DNA from: Lachancea kluyveri NRRL Y-12651
Taxonomy: Eukaryota > Ascomycota > Saccharomycetes > Saccharomycetales > Saccharomycetaceae
Reading direction: 5' to 3'
Length of the DNA stretch: 64,000 nt
Assembly (NCBI GenBank): GCA_000149225.2
Contig: CM000688.1
Location: forward strand, 930,001-994,000
Below are positions 52,336-61,445 of the stretch, in pieces. The notes beneath the pieces are model-generated. The model saw only the letters and a program-made list of their open reading frames with translations, searched no databases and was not told the origin of the DNA. How positions within the stretch are numbered: position 1 is the first letter of the stretch; each line of letters starts with the position of its first letter. The position numbers and the translations under genes are program-made.

Positions 52336-54222
52336 TTAAAACGACATCTTATGGTGAAGTTTACAGCTTTCTTCAGCTTCCTCCTCTTTTAGAATTGTGT
52401 TGAACAAAGACTTCTTTACTGCGCCTAATAAATCCGAGGAAGTAGTACGGTTTGCTGCTTGAAAAGAATCATCGCCTTCTTCGAAACTAAAGTTATCTGA
52501 TTCAAAGCCGCCAGTGCTACAATATAGTTCATCTGACAGTAGCATTTTGCTACTTGGTGTGCTTCCGCTACTACTCGTGCTGCTGGTACTACCTCCGAGG
52601 CCATTGAACCTAGAGAGTGATAACCTAGGTGGTGCTTCATAACGAAAGAGCAAACTGTTACTAGTTTCACTAGAATCCTTGTATATTGAATTCTTTTTTT
52701 TTGTAAAACTTGTCTGAACTAGCCCTACGCCGCAACGAGTGGACGTTGTATCGTATGTTGATTCACTTTTCGTCATGAATTTTGAGCCAACGGTGGCAAG
52801 TGTGGCAGATGAGTTGAATATGTGAAATGAATTTTCCCTGGTAATGACTCTCTTTGAGTTTTTCCGAAACTTCTCCATCTCGCTCTCGCATTTGTCTAAA
52901 TGTTCCTGTGAATCCATTCCCACGTACCGACAAGGGAAGCATCGGGGTTTAAACTTATCGAAAAACGACCTGTATCCTCCCTCCAAAACTATGACATCAG
53001 GATAGTGCAACATGGGGTAGTTCTCGTAATTCAAAACACGATCGCAATTCCTTAAATGTGATGCCATAATGGGGCTCCTATAAGAACTAAACTCGCAATG
53101 GAATATAATAAGTGGCGGTCTGTCAGATAAAGTTTTACAGCGCTCATGTCTGTTATGAATGAACTCACGCTCAAGACCATGTTGAGAAGAAATGTTCATT
53201 GCATCTCTTATATGGCCTCCCTCAAATTCATATTCGAAACGACAATCGACTATGTAGAAACGTTCAAACCTTTCCATATATTTACCATCCATAATTTCTA
53301 CCAGTGTATCAACCGATATTCTTGGTAGATTGTCATCCCTCTTATCCTCGTAGTAAAAAGGGATCCCGCTCTCTTCTAATTGTGATTCAAACACAGGAAT
53401 TTTTTCACTATCGTTTTCAGCACCAGGTCCTGCGTCACAGTCACCAGTGCTCGGTGGCAATGGGTCTACATCATATTTGTTTGAAAATTCGGTTCTGGAA
53501 GCAAACATTGAATGAATCCTTCTGAGTTTTGCTTTTGATGGTTGTGGTGAGCCGTATTCCCGTTTAAATCCACTAGACTTCTGTCTGACATGGCAAGGCC
53601 TGGATTGAGTATCAGGTTCCAGTTGGACTAGTGTTCCAGCAGATGCATTGTCGTTGTTCATCCCTATTGCATCTGAAATACCGCGTCCGTTAGTTTTCTC
53701 TTGTGTTGATATTTCACGTATCACGGATTTCTTCCTATTAGCTACGCTTTCATCCTCACTAACGTCAGGAGATACAAGTGGTAGGTTTATAGAGGCGTCC
53801 ATAACTTGTTTCTTAGCACATGGAGAAAGGCATATCCCATTATTGAGTTGGAGTGGCTGTTGCGTGTCCAGTGACAACATGGATTCAGACGAAGCCATTC
53901 TTACTAAGGGCTCAGAAGAGCATTTTACATCTGGTTCATTAACCTCATTCTGTTCTTTCAAATGAAATTGGTTGTATAGTTTGTCAGTAAGTGAGGCAGT
54001 GGGTGAAGCGGTACAGTCATAGTTTGGCGAATTCTTTTGTGGAGCTTTTATACATGAACGATTGCGCTTGAGTTTTTTCTCATCTTCCTTTCTCTTTTTT
54101 GATGAGCTGATAAATGCATGGATATTCTTTAAAAGGCTAGAGCTCTCGTGAAATGGATTGGTCAGAGACTTTCTTTTCGATTTATTGTATTCCAAAGAAG
54201 GGAAATTATCTGAGCTGTGCAT
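52336..54222 (-). CDS. MIH1: Cdc25-family phosphatase Mih1
   Basis: Mih1 removes the inhibitory tyrosine phosphate that Swe1 places on Cdc28 and so promotes entry into mitosis. The protein has 628 residues from the ATG at 54220-54222 (554 in S. cerevisiae). A long Ser-rich, probably disordered N-terminus precedes the rhodanese-like Cdc25 domain, with the acidic loop FYIVDCRFEYEFEGGHIRDA and the CX5R loop FHCEFSSYRSP near residue 374. The block DVIVLEGGYRSFFDKF follows, and a Ser-rich tail. The 29 codons upstream contain no ATG. It lies next to IMP2 as on chromosome XIII. Confidence 0.93.
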   Translation of the reverse strand: MHSSDNFPSLEYNKSKRKSLTNPFHESSSLLKNIHAFISSSKKRKEDEKKLKRNRSCIKAPQKNSPNYDCTASPTASLTDKLYNQFHLKEQNEVNEPDVKCSSEPLVRMASSESMLSLDTQQPLQLNNGICLSPCAKKQVMDASINLPLVSPDVSEDESVANRKKSVIREISTQEKTNGRGISDAIGMNNDNASAGTLVQLEPDTQSRPCHVRQKSSGFKREYGSPQPSKAKLRRIHSMFASRTEFSNKYDVDPLPPSTGDCDAGPGAENDSEKIPVFESQLEESGIPFYYEDKRDDNLPRISVDTLVEIMDGKYMERFERFYIVDCRFEYEFEGGHIRDAMNISSQHGLEREFIHNRHERCKTLSDRPPLIIFHCEFSSYRSPIMASHLRNCDRVLNYENYPMLHYPDVIVLEGGYRSFFDKFKPRCFPCRYVGMDSQEHLDKCESEMEKFRKNSKRVITRENSFHIFNSSATLATVGSKFMTKSESTYDTTSTRCGVGLVQTSFTKKKNSIYKDSSETSNSLLFRYEAPPRLSLSRFNGLGGSTSSTSSSGSTPSSKMLLSDELYCSTGGFESDNFSFEEGDDSFQAANRTTSSDLLGAVKKSLFNTILKEEEAEESCKLHHKMSF

Positions 54223-54542
54223 TATAACGGCCAGATGGTTTGTAGACAACTTTGATAGAGTGATCTCGACACAAAAGTACTGAATTTTATTAGAAGAAAA
54301 TCTATTCAATAATACCCGTGCTATCCACGAAATATGAGTATATTCAAATGGTCAAAGTTCCCAACTCAATACTTTTTGAAAGGGTGTAAAAACGTTAAAC
54401 TCGAACAGTAAATTGTTAGGGACGATTGGAGCGGAGGTAAGTGCCTTTCATGAATTTTCCTTGTTTACATTACGCATCACTTTAAACGTAATGGCACGAT
54501 GTTTATATTTAATTACGGATTATAGTACACGATAATTGTATT
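54223..54542. other. MIH1 promoter / ELM1 3' region
   Basis: These 320 bases lie between two minus-strand genes. No site is recognised with confidence. Confidence 0.4.
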
Positions 54543-56369
54543 TTACTGCCCGTCAGCGTACACCAAATACCGTCTCAGATCATCCACTGTTTCCTGTTGC
54601 TCTGGGGGTGTGGATCCCTTTTCTGCTTTCGGCGGAGAGTGCAGATATTTTTGGAAATTAGTAGTTCCGTGCGATGAAATAATATGCCATGGAGGCTTGT
54701 TGACATCCTCTCGAGAAGGTAATGAACGATCGTCCGCTACTGACATTGGGGCCTTGTACTTCTGTATATCTTCCATAAAAACAAAATCTTTTATGGGGGT
54801 ATCCAGCTTTATAGGTGACAGACTTGTGACGCTATGTGTTTGAGTTTGAGTTGGTAGTGACATACTGATATCCCTTTCCAGTGACGGTTGAAGAGCAAGC
54901 GGTGCTCTACATCTATCATCCGGATCCTCATTGTGTGCAGAAGTTTTTATTACGTCTGCTATTTGTACTGGGATTTCAAACACTGAACCTAGTGACGACG
55001 AAGTATCTCCAGAATATAGGGAAGCTGTATCGGCAGCATCTACATAGATTCGTTCACATGGTTTTGGCTCCTCTTTCTTGGGCTTAAACTTGGTCCCCAT
55101 GCTACGTAATTTTGAAACAAGATTCTTGACTCCTTTGCCTTTACTCTTTATTTTTCCAAATAGCAGAGCGTGCAGACTTTTGATGTTGGTACGCTGGGTA
55201 GTATCTTTGACTAACAGTCTCGAAACTACTATATCGTGGATCCAGTCTCCATTTAAAGTCAGCTCTTCGTTGACAATCTTTTTATATGTTTCAAACTCTG
55301 TTTCTCCCCAAAACGGGAGTCTGTTTTCCAGCAAACAGAACATTGTGATTCCTAAGGCCCAGATATCAATTTTGAATCCGCTATCTTTAGAATGTGTTTG
55401 ATTGCTGCTTCCAAAATCGCACAATTCGGGAGGAATAAATGCTGGAGTACCCACAATCTTGTTTAACTCCCGTGAATATGCCTCTTCCAATAAAGCATTC
55501 TGAAACACCAAAAACGGGGGCGAGAGTAGACTGCATCCAAAATCTGAAATTTTAGCCTGGCCTGTAGAGCTATCTAGTAATACATTTGAAGGTTTGATAT
55601 CACGATGAACAACACCTTTAGATGATAAATACAATAAGCCGTTTGTTAGATCTTTGAATATTTTTTCTGCGAATTTCTGTACAGTAACTTTTCCCCCCAT
55701 AAACCGTGTCCATTGTTCCAAAACCATGTTTTGCTCGTTTCTAAACCATTTCAACTCGCCCAAATTTGCAAATGACGAAACGATAAAAATTTCCTTGCTT
55801 TGAGGGGAATCGATGCATTGCATTATGGTCAAGATATTTCCATGAGACAGCTTTCCTAAAACATAGACTTCCCAACGGATCTTGTTCACGTTCATCTCAA
55901 TTACTGCCGATTCACCACTGTTTATAACGTAACCTTTCTGTCTCCATCGTTTCATCTGCTTCATTATGTGCGACATTGAATATGAAGGGTTTCTTGGTTT
56001 TTTCGGTATACACTTAATAGCTACTGTTCTGTGAGATTGGTCTTGTGCCAAATAAACTTTACCAAACTGTCCCCGACCTAGGGATTTCAGTAGCCGGAAC
56101 TCGTTGATCTGTCGTTTGTCCTGTTTCGTCCTTTTTTTGACGAGTCGAGCGATACTCTGTTCTATTACTCTTTGATGATTGTCCACTATTCCGAAATAAC
56201 TGTAATAAAAATCTTCAGCATCTAGAGTGTTGCCTAAAGACGATGCCGTGTTGATACTAACAGGTGTTGTCGGTTCGGAGATATAGTCGCGTCTAGTGAA
56301 AGGTATCAGCGTCGGTAGTATCTCATGACTCTCTGGTACAGTGGTCTCCTCTGAACCATGCCGTGGCAT
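54543..56369 (-). CDS. ELM1: Ser/Thr kinase Elm1 (Snf1/septin-kinase activator)
   Basis: Elm1 controls bud morphogenesis, septin organisation and cytokinesis at the bud neck, and is one of three upstream kinases of Snf1. From the ATG at 56367-56369 it has 608 residues (640 in S. cerevisiae). A short N-tail includes the family motif ILPTLIPF. The kinase domain shows GRGQFGKVYLA, AIKCIPKKP, HRDIKPSNVLLD, DFG and GTPAFIPPELCDFG. The Elm1-type insert between lysine and the alpha-C helix is present. The C-terminus is Ser-rich and ends with LRRYLVYADGQ, like the S. cerevisiae protein. The 27 codons upstream have no ATG. ELM1 is next to CSE4 in S. cerevisiae; here four genes lie between them, as expected before duplication. 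Confidence 0.92.
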   Translation of the reverse strand: MPRHGSEETTVPESHEILPTLIPFTRRDYISEPTTPVSINTASSLGNTLDAEDFYYSYFGIVDNHQRVIEQSIARLVKKRTKQDKRQINEFRLLKSLGRGQFGKVYLAQDQSHRTVAIKCIPKKPRNPSYSMSHIMKQMKRWRQKGYVINSGESAVIEMNVNKIRWEVYVLGKLSHGNILTIMQCIDSPQSKEIFIVSSFANLGELKWFRNEQNMVLEQWTRFMGGKVTVQKFAEKIFKDLTNGLLYLSSKGVVHRDIKPSNVLLDSSTGQAKISDFGCSLLSPPFLVFQNALLEEAYSRELNKIVGTPAFIPPELCDFGSSNQTHSKDSGFKIDIWALGITMFCLLENRLPFWGETEFETYKKIVNEELTLNGDWIHDIVVSRLLVKDTTQRTNIKSLHALLFGKIKSKGKGVKNLVSKLRSMGTKFKPKKEEPKPCERIYVDAADTASLYSGDTSSSLGSVFEIPVQIADVIKTSAHNEDPDDRCRAPLALQPSLERDISMSLPTQTQTHSVTSLSPIKLDTPIKDFVFMEDIQKYKAPMSVADDRSLPSREDVNKPPWHIISSHGTTNFQKYLHSPPKAEKGSTPPEQQETVDDLRRYLVYADGQ

Positions 56370-57813
56370 ACCTGCTTCACGTGTCAATCCAGCTACTGTT
56401 GTGATGACGATCGATAGTTGTCGCAGTGCAGTGACACTTCTGGATATCAAATTGTAATGTCAGCATGGGAAAAACGTAGATACGTCTATAATGATATATC
56501 TTCCATCTAACTCTGTCTGAAACGCTTGAAGTTTAAGTAATACAGGGAGAATAACTGTTCTGCGCTGTCCAGTTATCAAGTTTGCGTATGAGTATATCCA
56601 GGATAAAATTGTCTTTAACCTGAAGCTATCTTCTTACAACTACCAATTCCTTTTTTGCTTGGGCACACTTTCTTTCGAACACTGAAACGTCAGGGACAAC
56701 AAATAATATAAATAGGAAAGTGTGTTGTTCTTGGATAGCACTATAGTTGGGTCAAGCATTTGTATGATTTTTTCTTCCTGGCAGGTTTTTGCAATAGTAC
56801 GCTAGATTCCATGTTTTTATCTACATTATTTCAACAGCGAGAGTTTCTTTTATGCTACCGTTTCCTACGCACCACTAAATTTGCTATAAAAAAAGAAGAG
56901 AAAAACATCTGTTTGAATATCATGTCCAAACATATGTCTATTATACCTATGAAAGACTATTAGGCCCCACCACCGAGACACATTTCTGTTTCAGGTGTTT
57001 TTGCATTCCTGTAGCTTGTGCGGTACAGCTCAACGCAAATACAATGCCATATAAAATGCTTCTGAGTACTTTTTTTTCCTTCTCATTTGGTATCGTGGTT
57101 GTGTTTACACCTAAAACAGGAATTGGTGATAACTCAAATTTTCCTTTCCCACCTTTTTTATTTTATTATTTTTTTTAGTTTCGATAGTGTGGAATTATAC
57201 TTTTTGGCCTTAACGAGTCTTGAGAGTCTTTCGTATCTTGTTTTTTCTTGCCCTAATAATTATTCGCATATGCTGTAAAAAAGGTGTTTGTAAGAGCTCA
57301 ACGGTCAGAGGATTTACCGTATCGACACTCCACAGATAAAGGTAATTGAATCACAACGGGACAATTTCCGGGCCATCTTGTCGGGAGAAGACAGTAATAT
57401 ATTTTTGAGTGTCAGAGCTCCGAAACTTACTCCGTATACGAATTGGTCCAGGATATTCTTTCTTTTTTTTTTTTGAGGTTATTAATTTTACAATCAGTTT
57501 CTCTTAACTGTGTTTATAGTAACACCATAACATACTGGTACTCTAAAGATTGGGAAATATGCAAATCCACCAAAGTTGTCTATAACCAGTTTGTTTTTTT
57601 TATGAAGGAAACAAAAATTAAAGCCTGTATAGTTTACCCTTTGCCTTCGTTTGCAATTTGAATACATAAAAGATCAGGCTATACATTTTCTTCTATCACT
57701 TTGTTGTTTTTTTTTTACATGTATGTGAGAGTCAAAGCAGGTAATGTAGGCACATTCTTCTTACACCGAGTTAAAATAGTATCCTTTCTTAGTTTGATTC
57801 AAATCTTTGAACT
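56370..57813. other. Gene-free region upstream of ELM1
   Basis: These 1.44 kb are AT-rich with several T-runs (about 57069-57076, 57169-57178, 57463-57474, 57705-57716). No coding frame or RNA gene is supported. The left part should hold the ELM1 promoter and the right part the MSN2/4 terminator. Confidence 0.45.
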
Positions 57814-59313
57814 CTAAAAGTCTCCATGCTTCTTGTGAGTCTTTAAATGCTGGGATAAGTTATCGCTTCTGCTAAACTTCTTGTCACAATATGAACAATG
57901 GAACGGCCGTTCGCTAGAATGAACACTTCTTATGTGCCTTTTCAAATGCTCACTACGACGGAACGCCTTTGTACATTCTTGGCACTTGAATGGTTTTTCT
58001 TCTTCCTCTGCTGGCGATGTAGATTTGTTACGTGGTCTTGATGCAGATGGCCTTTTCTTCTTGGCGAGATTTACCGGTTGTGACATAGCAATTGCTGAGC
58101 TTCCAATATCGTAGCTAGTGTTATCTAAAACAGTTGTTGTAGGTCTTGTCAACACATTCGGGGTGGTTGAAGCACTACCTTCATTCAACATGGAAGGATG
58201 TACAAACCGCTGAGAGGATGGTACAGAGGTTTCCTCGTCTTCTCGTTCTTCTTGATCCTCTTCTTCATCTGACATTATGGCATTTTCCCAGGACAAGTTT
58301 TTCAACGGAACCCTTGCATTTGTGACATCACCGTACAGTTTGGAAAGGATGTTCGAATTATTGCCATCCAGGAGAGACATCGAAGCGCGCTGTTTCTGTA
58401 TTCTGTTTGGATCTGAGGTAGAATTGCGCCTAACGGGCCCAATCGGAGCAATGCCGTTATTAAATGAGGAAGTTCTCGCTTGCTTTTTCTGCTGAGAAAA
58501 GCTCAGGTCATAATCGCTCAACAATTGGGTTAGTTCGTTATCAATTTTGAATGGAGAAACGTTATTAGGAGCACTACTTGGAATGGAGTTATGACGTGTG
58601 GATTTGAAAGAAGACATCAAATCCACTTTACCGTTATGGTCGTGTTGTAAGCTTGGCTGTGTAGTGCTGGGCCTGGTCTGCTCAGGTAAATTCCAAAAGT
58701 CTATAGAATGAGAGATGGAACCACGAGACTGTGTCATAGCGGGCAGCGGGTAGTTTACAACCTCACTATGTCTACGTTCAGATTCTATCGTGGTAAAATC
58801 TTCCAGCATAGAGTTTGTATTGTGGTCTTCAAACAAGCCGCTGTCCATGAAGGTGTTTGCGTTCAACAAATTAGGGTTGATGTATTGCTGTTGTTGTTGT
58901 TGTTGCTGCGTCTGTTCTGAAAAGGAGTCTCTGTCGCTATTAAACAGCAGCGAGGGCGTGCCGGTCAGGCTATGGTCATCTATAGTAAGAGCGTTATTAT
59001 TCTGCGATAAGTTGTGGTGTGGTGATAAATCTGTGGCGTCCCCCAGTTGAGCTGTATTTGCATCTGTAGTATTATTATTGGCTAGCTGGACAAATACCGA
59101 GTGGTCATCTAGCATAGCTAGTAAATCGTTCATTGCTGTAGGCGTTGAGACCACGGCGCCGCTGTTCTTCTTCAGCGCAGTAGGTGTACCGACAGTGGGC
59201 GTGTTGTTGCTCGTTCCGCTGTTTGTAGCGGTACTGCGTATGTCTAGTGAGTTATTTGATTGCAGCATCAAGCTGTCGTGGGTATTAGAGTAGTTATTCT
59301 CTTCGGCAGTCAT
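57814..59313 (-). CDS. MSN2: Stress-response zinc-finger activator Msn2/Msn4
   Basis: Msn2/Msn4 activates general stress genes through AGGGG elements and shuttles to the nucleus when PKA activity falls. The 499-residue protein corresponds to both S. cerevisiae paralogs, and neighbours fit both parents. A conserved N-terminal motif includes [19 protein letters not shown], probably the activation region. A short polyglutamine tract follows. PKA-type sites include RRHS, RRNST and KKRPS. Two C-terminal C2H2 fingers read [22 protein letters not shown] and [21 protein letters not shown], with the linker SERPFH. It is shorter than S. cerevisiae Msn2 (704) and Msn4 (630). The ATG at 59311-59313 is the first in frame. 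The divergent promoter carries an E-box array. Confidence 0.93.
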   Translation of the reverse strand: MTAEENNYSNTHDSLMLQSNNSLDIRSTATNSGTSNNTPTVGTPTALKKNSGAVVSTPTAMNDLLAMLDDHSVFVQLANNNTTDANTAQLGDATDLSPHHNLSQNNNALTIDDHSLTGTPSLLFNSDRDSFSEQTQQQQQQQQYINPNLLNANTFMDSGLFEDHNTNSMLEDFTTIESERRHSEVVNYPLPAMTQSRGSISHSIDFWNLPEQTRPSTTQPSLQHDHNGKVDLMSSFKSTRHNSIPSSAPNNVSPFKIDNELTQLLSDYDLSFSQQKKQARTSSFNNGIAPIGPVRRNSTSDPNRIQKQRASMSLLDGNNSNILSKLYGDVTNARVPLKNLSWENAIMSDEEEDQEEREDEETSVPSSQRFVHPSMLNEGSASTTPNVLTRPTTTVLDNTSYDIGSSAIAMSQPVNLAKKKRPSASRPRNKSTSPAEEEEKPFKCQECTKAFRRSEHLKRHIRSVHSSERPFHCSYCDKKFSRSDNLSQHLKTHKKHGDF

Positions 59314-59863
59314 TTTGTCGTGTTGTAGCTACTTCTGTTGCGCTTGGCAAATAAGTGAGCAGTTACCCTTTGGTGAGCCGTTATCGTTGTGATTACAAGA
59401 CTATATCACTATATACGCAGTATGTGTGTGCCATATAGAGAGACGAGACAGTAAAACCGAACGATCATGGCTACGAATGAGCCCGAGTGAATCAGCGTAT
59501 CCGTATTGCGGGGTGTTAATGGCTAGAGGTGTCATTGACGCAATGGTTCTCCCACTGAAGATATGATTTATCTTGCCTGATGGTTTGCTCTTCTCTATCA
59601 TGAAGTAGGTCCATGCATACTTTAAATCACGTGAGCACACCCATAGAAGAATGTTTTGGCCTTTGAACTGTGGCTCTGGTCACGTGACTACATGCACGTG
59701 TTTTCAATCACGTGCATTTACTCACGTGCTATGTATCACGTGAGTGCGTATATGGTGATCTGTGTGCGTCTCTTTTGACGAGTATGTCGTTCAAGTAGTA
59801 AAAATTTCAACTTCCCTTCCTTTGATTGACTTAAACTACAACAGAGATTAAAGGCAAACCACT
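59314..59863. promoter_or_regulatory. MSN2/4 - YKL063C divergent promoter
   Basis: This 550-base region between divergent genes contains the CACGTG array described separately, 122-183 bases upstream of the ATG at 59864. Besides the array no site is assigned. Confidence 0.6.
59628..59742. promoter_or_regulatory. Six CACGTG E-boxes, five at exact 14-bp spacing
   Basis: CACGTG occurs at 59628, 59681, 59695, 59709, 59723 and 59737 (start positions). The last five start exactly 14 bases apart, and the 8-base spacers are unrelated to each other, so this is not a simple tandem repeat. Four of the six have the Cbf1 form RTCACGTG (59628, 59681, 59709, 59737). Known binders of this core in yeast are the bHLH factors Cbf1, Pho4 and Tye7. 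Confidence 0.9.
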
Positions 59864-60457
59864 ATGCAAGGCGGAATCAGAAGGAAAAATGACCTATTAC
59901 CACGTTACAAAAACCAAGGGAATGCCAAAAAGAAGTCTTATCTTACCACACCAATGAAAAAAGTTCTTTTATACATACTATTGCTGGCTACTGTGTACAC
60001 TATGGTGCAGACAATTGGTCTGAAAGGTGGTGATGAAATTAAATATGAACTCGACCATTCCTTGGGGGCTTCTGGAATTAATCATGACGCTATGGAATCT
60101 CAAATGGATGCTGCAGATGCTCTGAACAAGATTGTAAAACAGAAATTCAATAACGAAGTTGCAATGCAACAGGAAGTTAAGAATTTGGAAAATGATTACA
60201 AGAAGCAAGGAAGCAACGACGGTAGCAAGGGCACGGCTAAGGACAGTAAGGCTAAGCAGGAGGTGGGTAACGATGTAAAAGCAGTAAAGGATGAACCGGA
60301 ACAGGACATTGACGAACAAGCAAAGAAGATCAATGCGAAGGCTCCGTATAAAAAGACTAATAAGGATGACTCCAACGTTCGAAACGTAAGAATTAACGAA
60401 AACCCTGACCAAGAAGAGCCAGATATTAAAGAGCTTCTTGAAAGTCTCAGTAGCTAG
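59864..60457 (+). CDS. YKL063C-like single-pass Golgi membrane protein
   Basis: This 197-residue protein has a basic N-terminus (RRKNDLLPRYKNQGNAKKK) and one hydrophobic segment at about residues 31-50 (KVLLYILLLATVYTMVQTIG). A long, highly charged, probably helical C-terminal part ends in an acidic stretch (EEPDIKELLESLSS). This is a type II membrane topology. The position between MSN2/4 and MNR2 matches S. cerevisiae YKL063C, a Golgi-localised protein of unknown function; I rely on synteny and architecture. The ATG at 59864 is the first in frame. Its stop is 7 bases from that of the convergent CCS1. Confidence 0.72.
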   Translation: MQGGIRRKNDLLPRYKNQGNAKKKSYLTTPMKKVLLYILLLATVYTMVQTIGLKGGDEIKYELDHSLGASGINHDAMESQMDAADALNKIVKQKFNNEVAMQQEVKNLENDYKKQGSNDGSKGTAKDSKAKQEVGNDVKAVKDEPEQDIDEQAKKINAKAPYKKTNKDDSNVRNVRINENPDQEEPDIKELLESLSS

Positions 60458-60464
60458 GTATTTA

Positions 60465-61205
60465 CTATTTAGTAATGTTTTTCTCCATCGCGTCCTTTCT
60501 CTCTTGCCAGACAGTTTTCCCGCTACAAGCACAAACCTGCTTGTCGTTCTCCCAAACGCCTGCGCTGCGTGCAATCACGCCACATATATCGTAATCCACA
60601 CCCACTCTGTGTTCACTGTTCGTGGTAACAACAAAGCTTCTGCCAATTAATTCCCACACTTGCAAAGGTGTGCTGATAAATGCCTGGCCACTGTACAGAT
60701 CCTTTCCCAGGTCGCTTTTCTGGTTACATTCGACCGGCTGGTTAAATTTGTACCATGCCTTTCCAGTGGTCTTAGCTCCTTGTGAAATGTCACCGCATTC
60801 GTGGATAGATGCATAGTACTTGCCCGGTGTAGGCACCCCGTTCACAGTAATGTCGAATAGCGTCTTGGTGTCACTCACACTAACAATACGAGCCAACCCG
60901 CGCACAGGTGTATCATTCTCACTGATCGAGTTGAAAGTTTCCAAAATAGATACTGCTGCACTGTTTGGTTTGCCAGCACCCCTGATAATGGCATCGCGAC
61001 CACATTTCTGTAGAGCAGAAACGATTACCGATGGCGCCACGGTTCCCTTAACCGACATCATCTGCTGTTTGATATCGAACTTCAAATTGTTGATTCCTGG
61101 TACTGAAGTGAGGCATGACTCGATATCTTTGGTACAACCCTCGCAATGCATTGGCACTGCGTAAGTTGCCTCGAAGGAATCCTCAGTGTCATTAGAAGCA
61201 GTCAT
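60465..61205 (-). CDS. CCS1: Copper chaperone for Cu,Zn superoxide dismutase
   Basis: Ccs1 delivers copper to Sod1 and helps form its disulfide, in the cytosol and mitochondrial intermembrane space. The 246-residue protein (249 in S. cerevisiae) has the expected three domains. An N-terminal Atx1-like domain carries the copper motif MHCEGC (residues 19-24). A central SOD-like domain includes YYASIHECGDIS and ISTPLQVWELIGRSFVV, and a C-terminal segment holds the Cys-x-Cys motif VCACSG. The ATG at 61203-61205 is the first in frame. A CACGTG box lies about 200 bases upstream at 61403-61408. It follows MSN2 as on chromosome XIII. Confidence 0.95.
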   Translation of the reverse strand: MTASNDTEDSFEATYAVPMHCEGCTKDIESCLTSVPGINNLKFDIKQQMMSVKGTVAPSVIVSALQKCGRDAIIRGAGKPNSAAVSILETFNSISENDTPVRGLARIVSVSDTKTLFDITVNGVPTPGKYYASIHECGDISQGAKTTGKAWYKFNQPVECNQKSDLGKDLYSGQAFISTPLQVWELIGRSFVVTTNSEHRVGVDYDICGVIARSAGVWENDKQVCACSGKTVWQERKDAMEKNITK

Positions 61206-61445
61206 TGTTCACCCAAACAAATTATTTCCTATAGTAGAAATCGAGCTGCCTGCTAGAATTTTAATATATTCTTAAACCAAATAGGGAAGGAAGAAAAAAA
61301 CTGTGCCGACTATAGGTTTAGTTGCATATATAAAAGAGTTAAACGAATTACAAATCAAAGAGTCTTCAAATTTTAATTTTACTTTTTTTTTCCACGAAAT
61401 GTCACGTGATGTATCTCAGCTAATAAAAAGGCACCGGTTTGGGTT
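61206..61445. promoter_or_regulatory. CCS1 promoter / MNR2 3' region
   Basis: This 240-base gap carries one E-box at 61403-61408. A TATA-like ATATATAAA lies at about 61326-61334. Confidence 0.45.

Noticed and set aside
59628-59742. Possible centromere because RTCACRTG (CDEI) recurs
   Set aside because: No adjacent very AT-rich CDEII of about 80 bp and no TGTTTNTG...TTTCCGAA type CDEIII is visible. The neighbouring genes are also arm genes.
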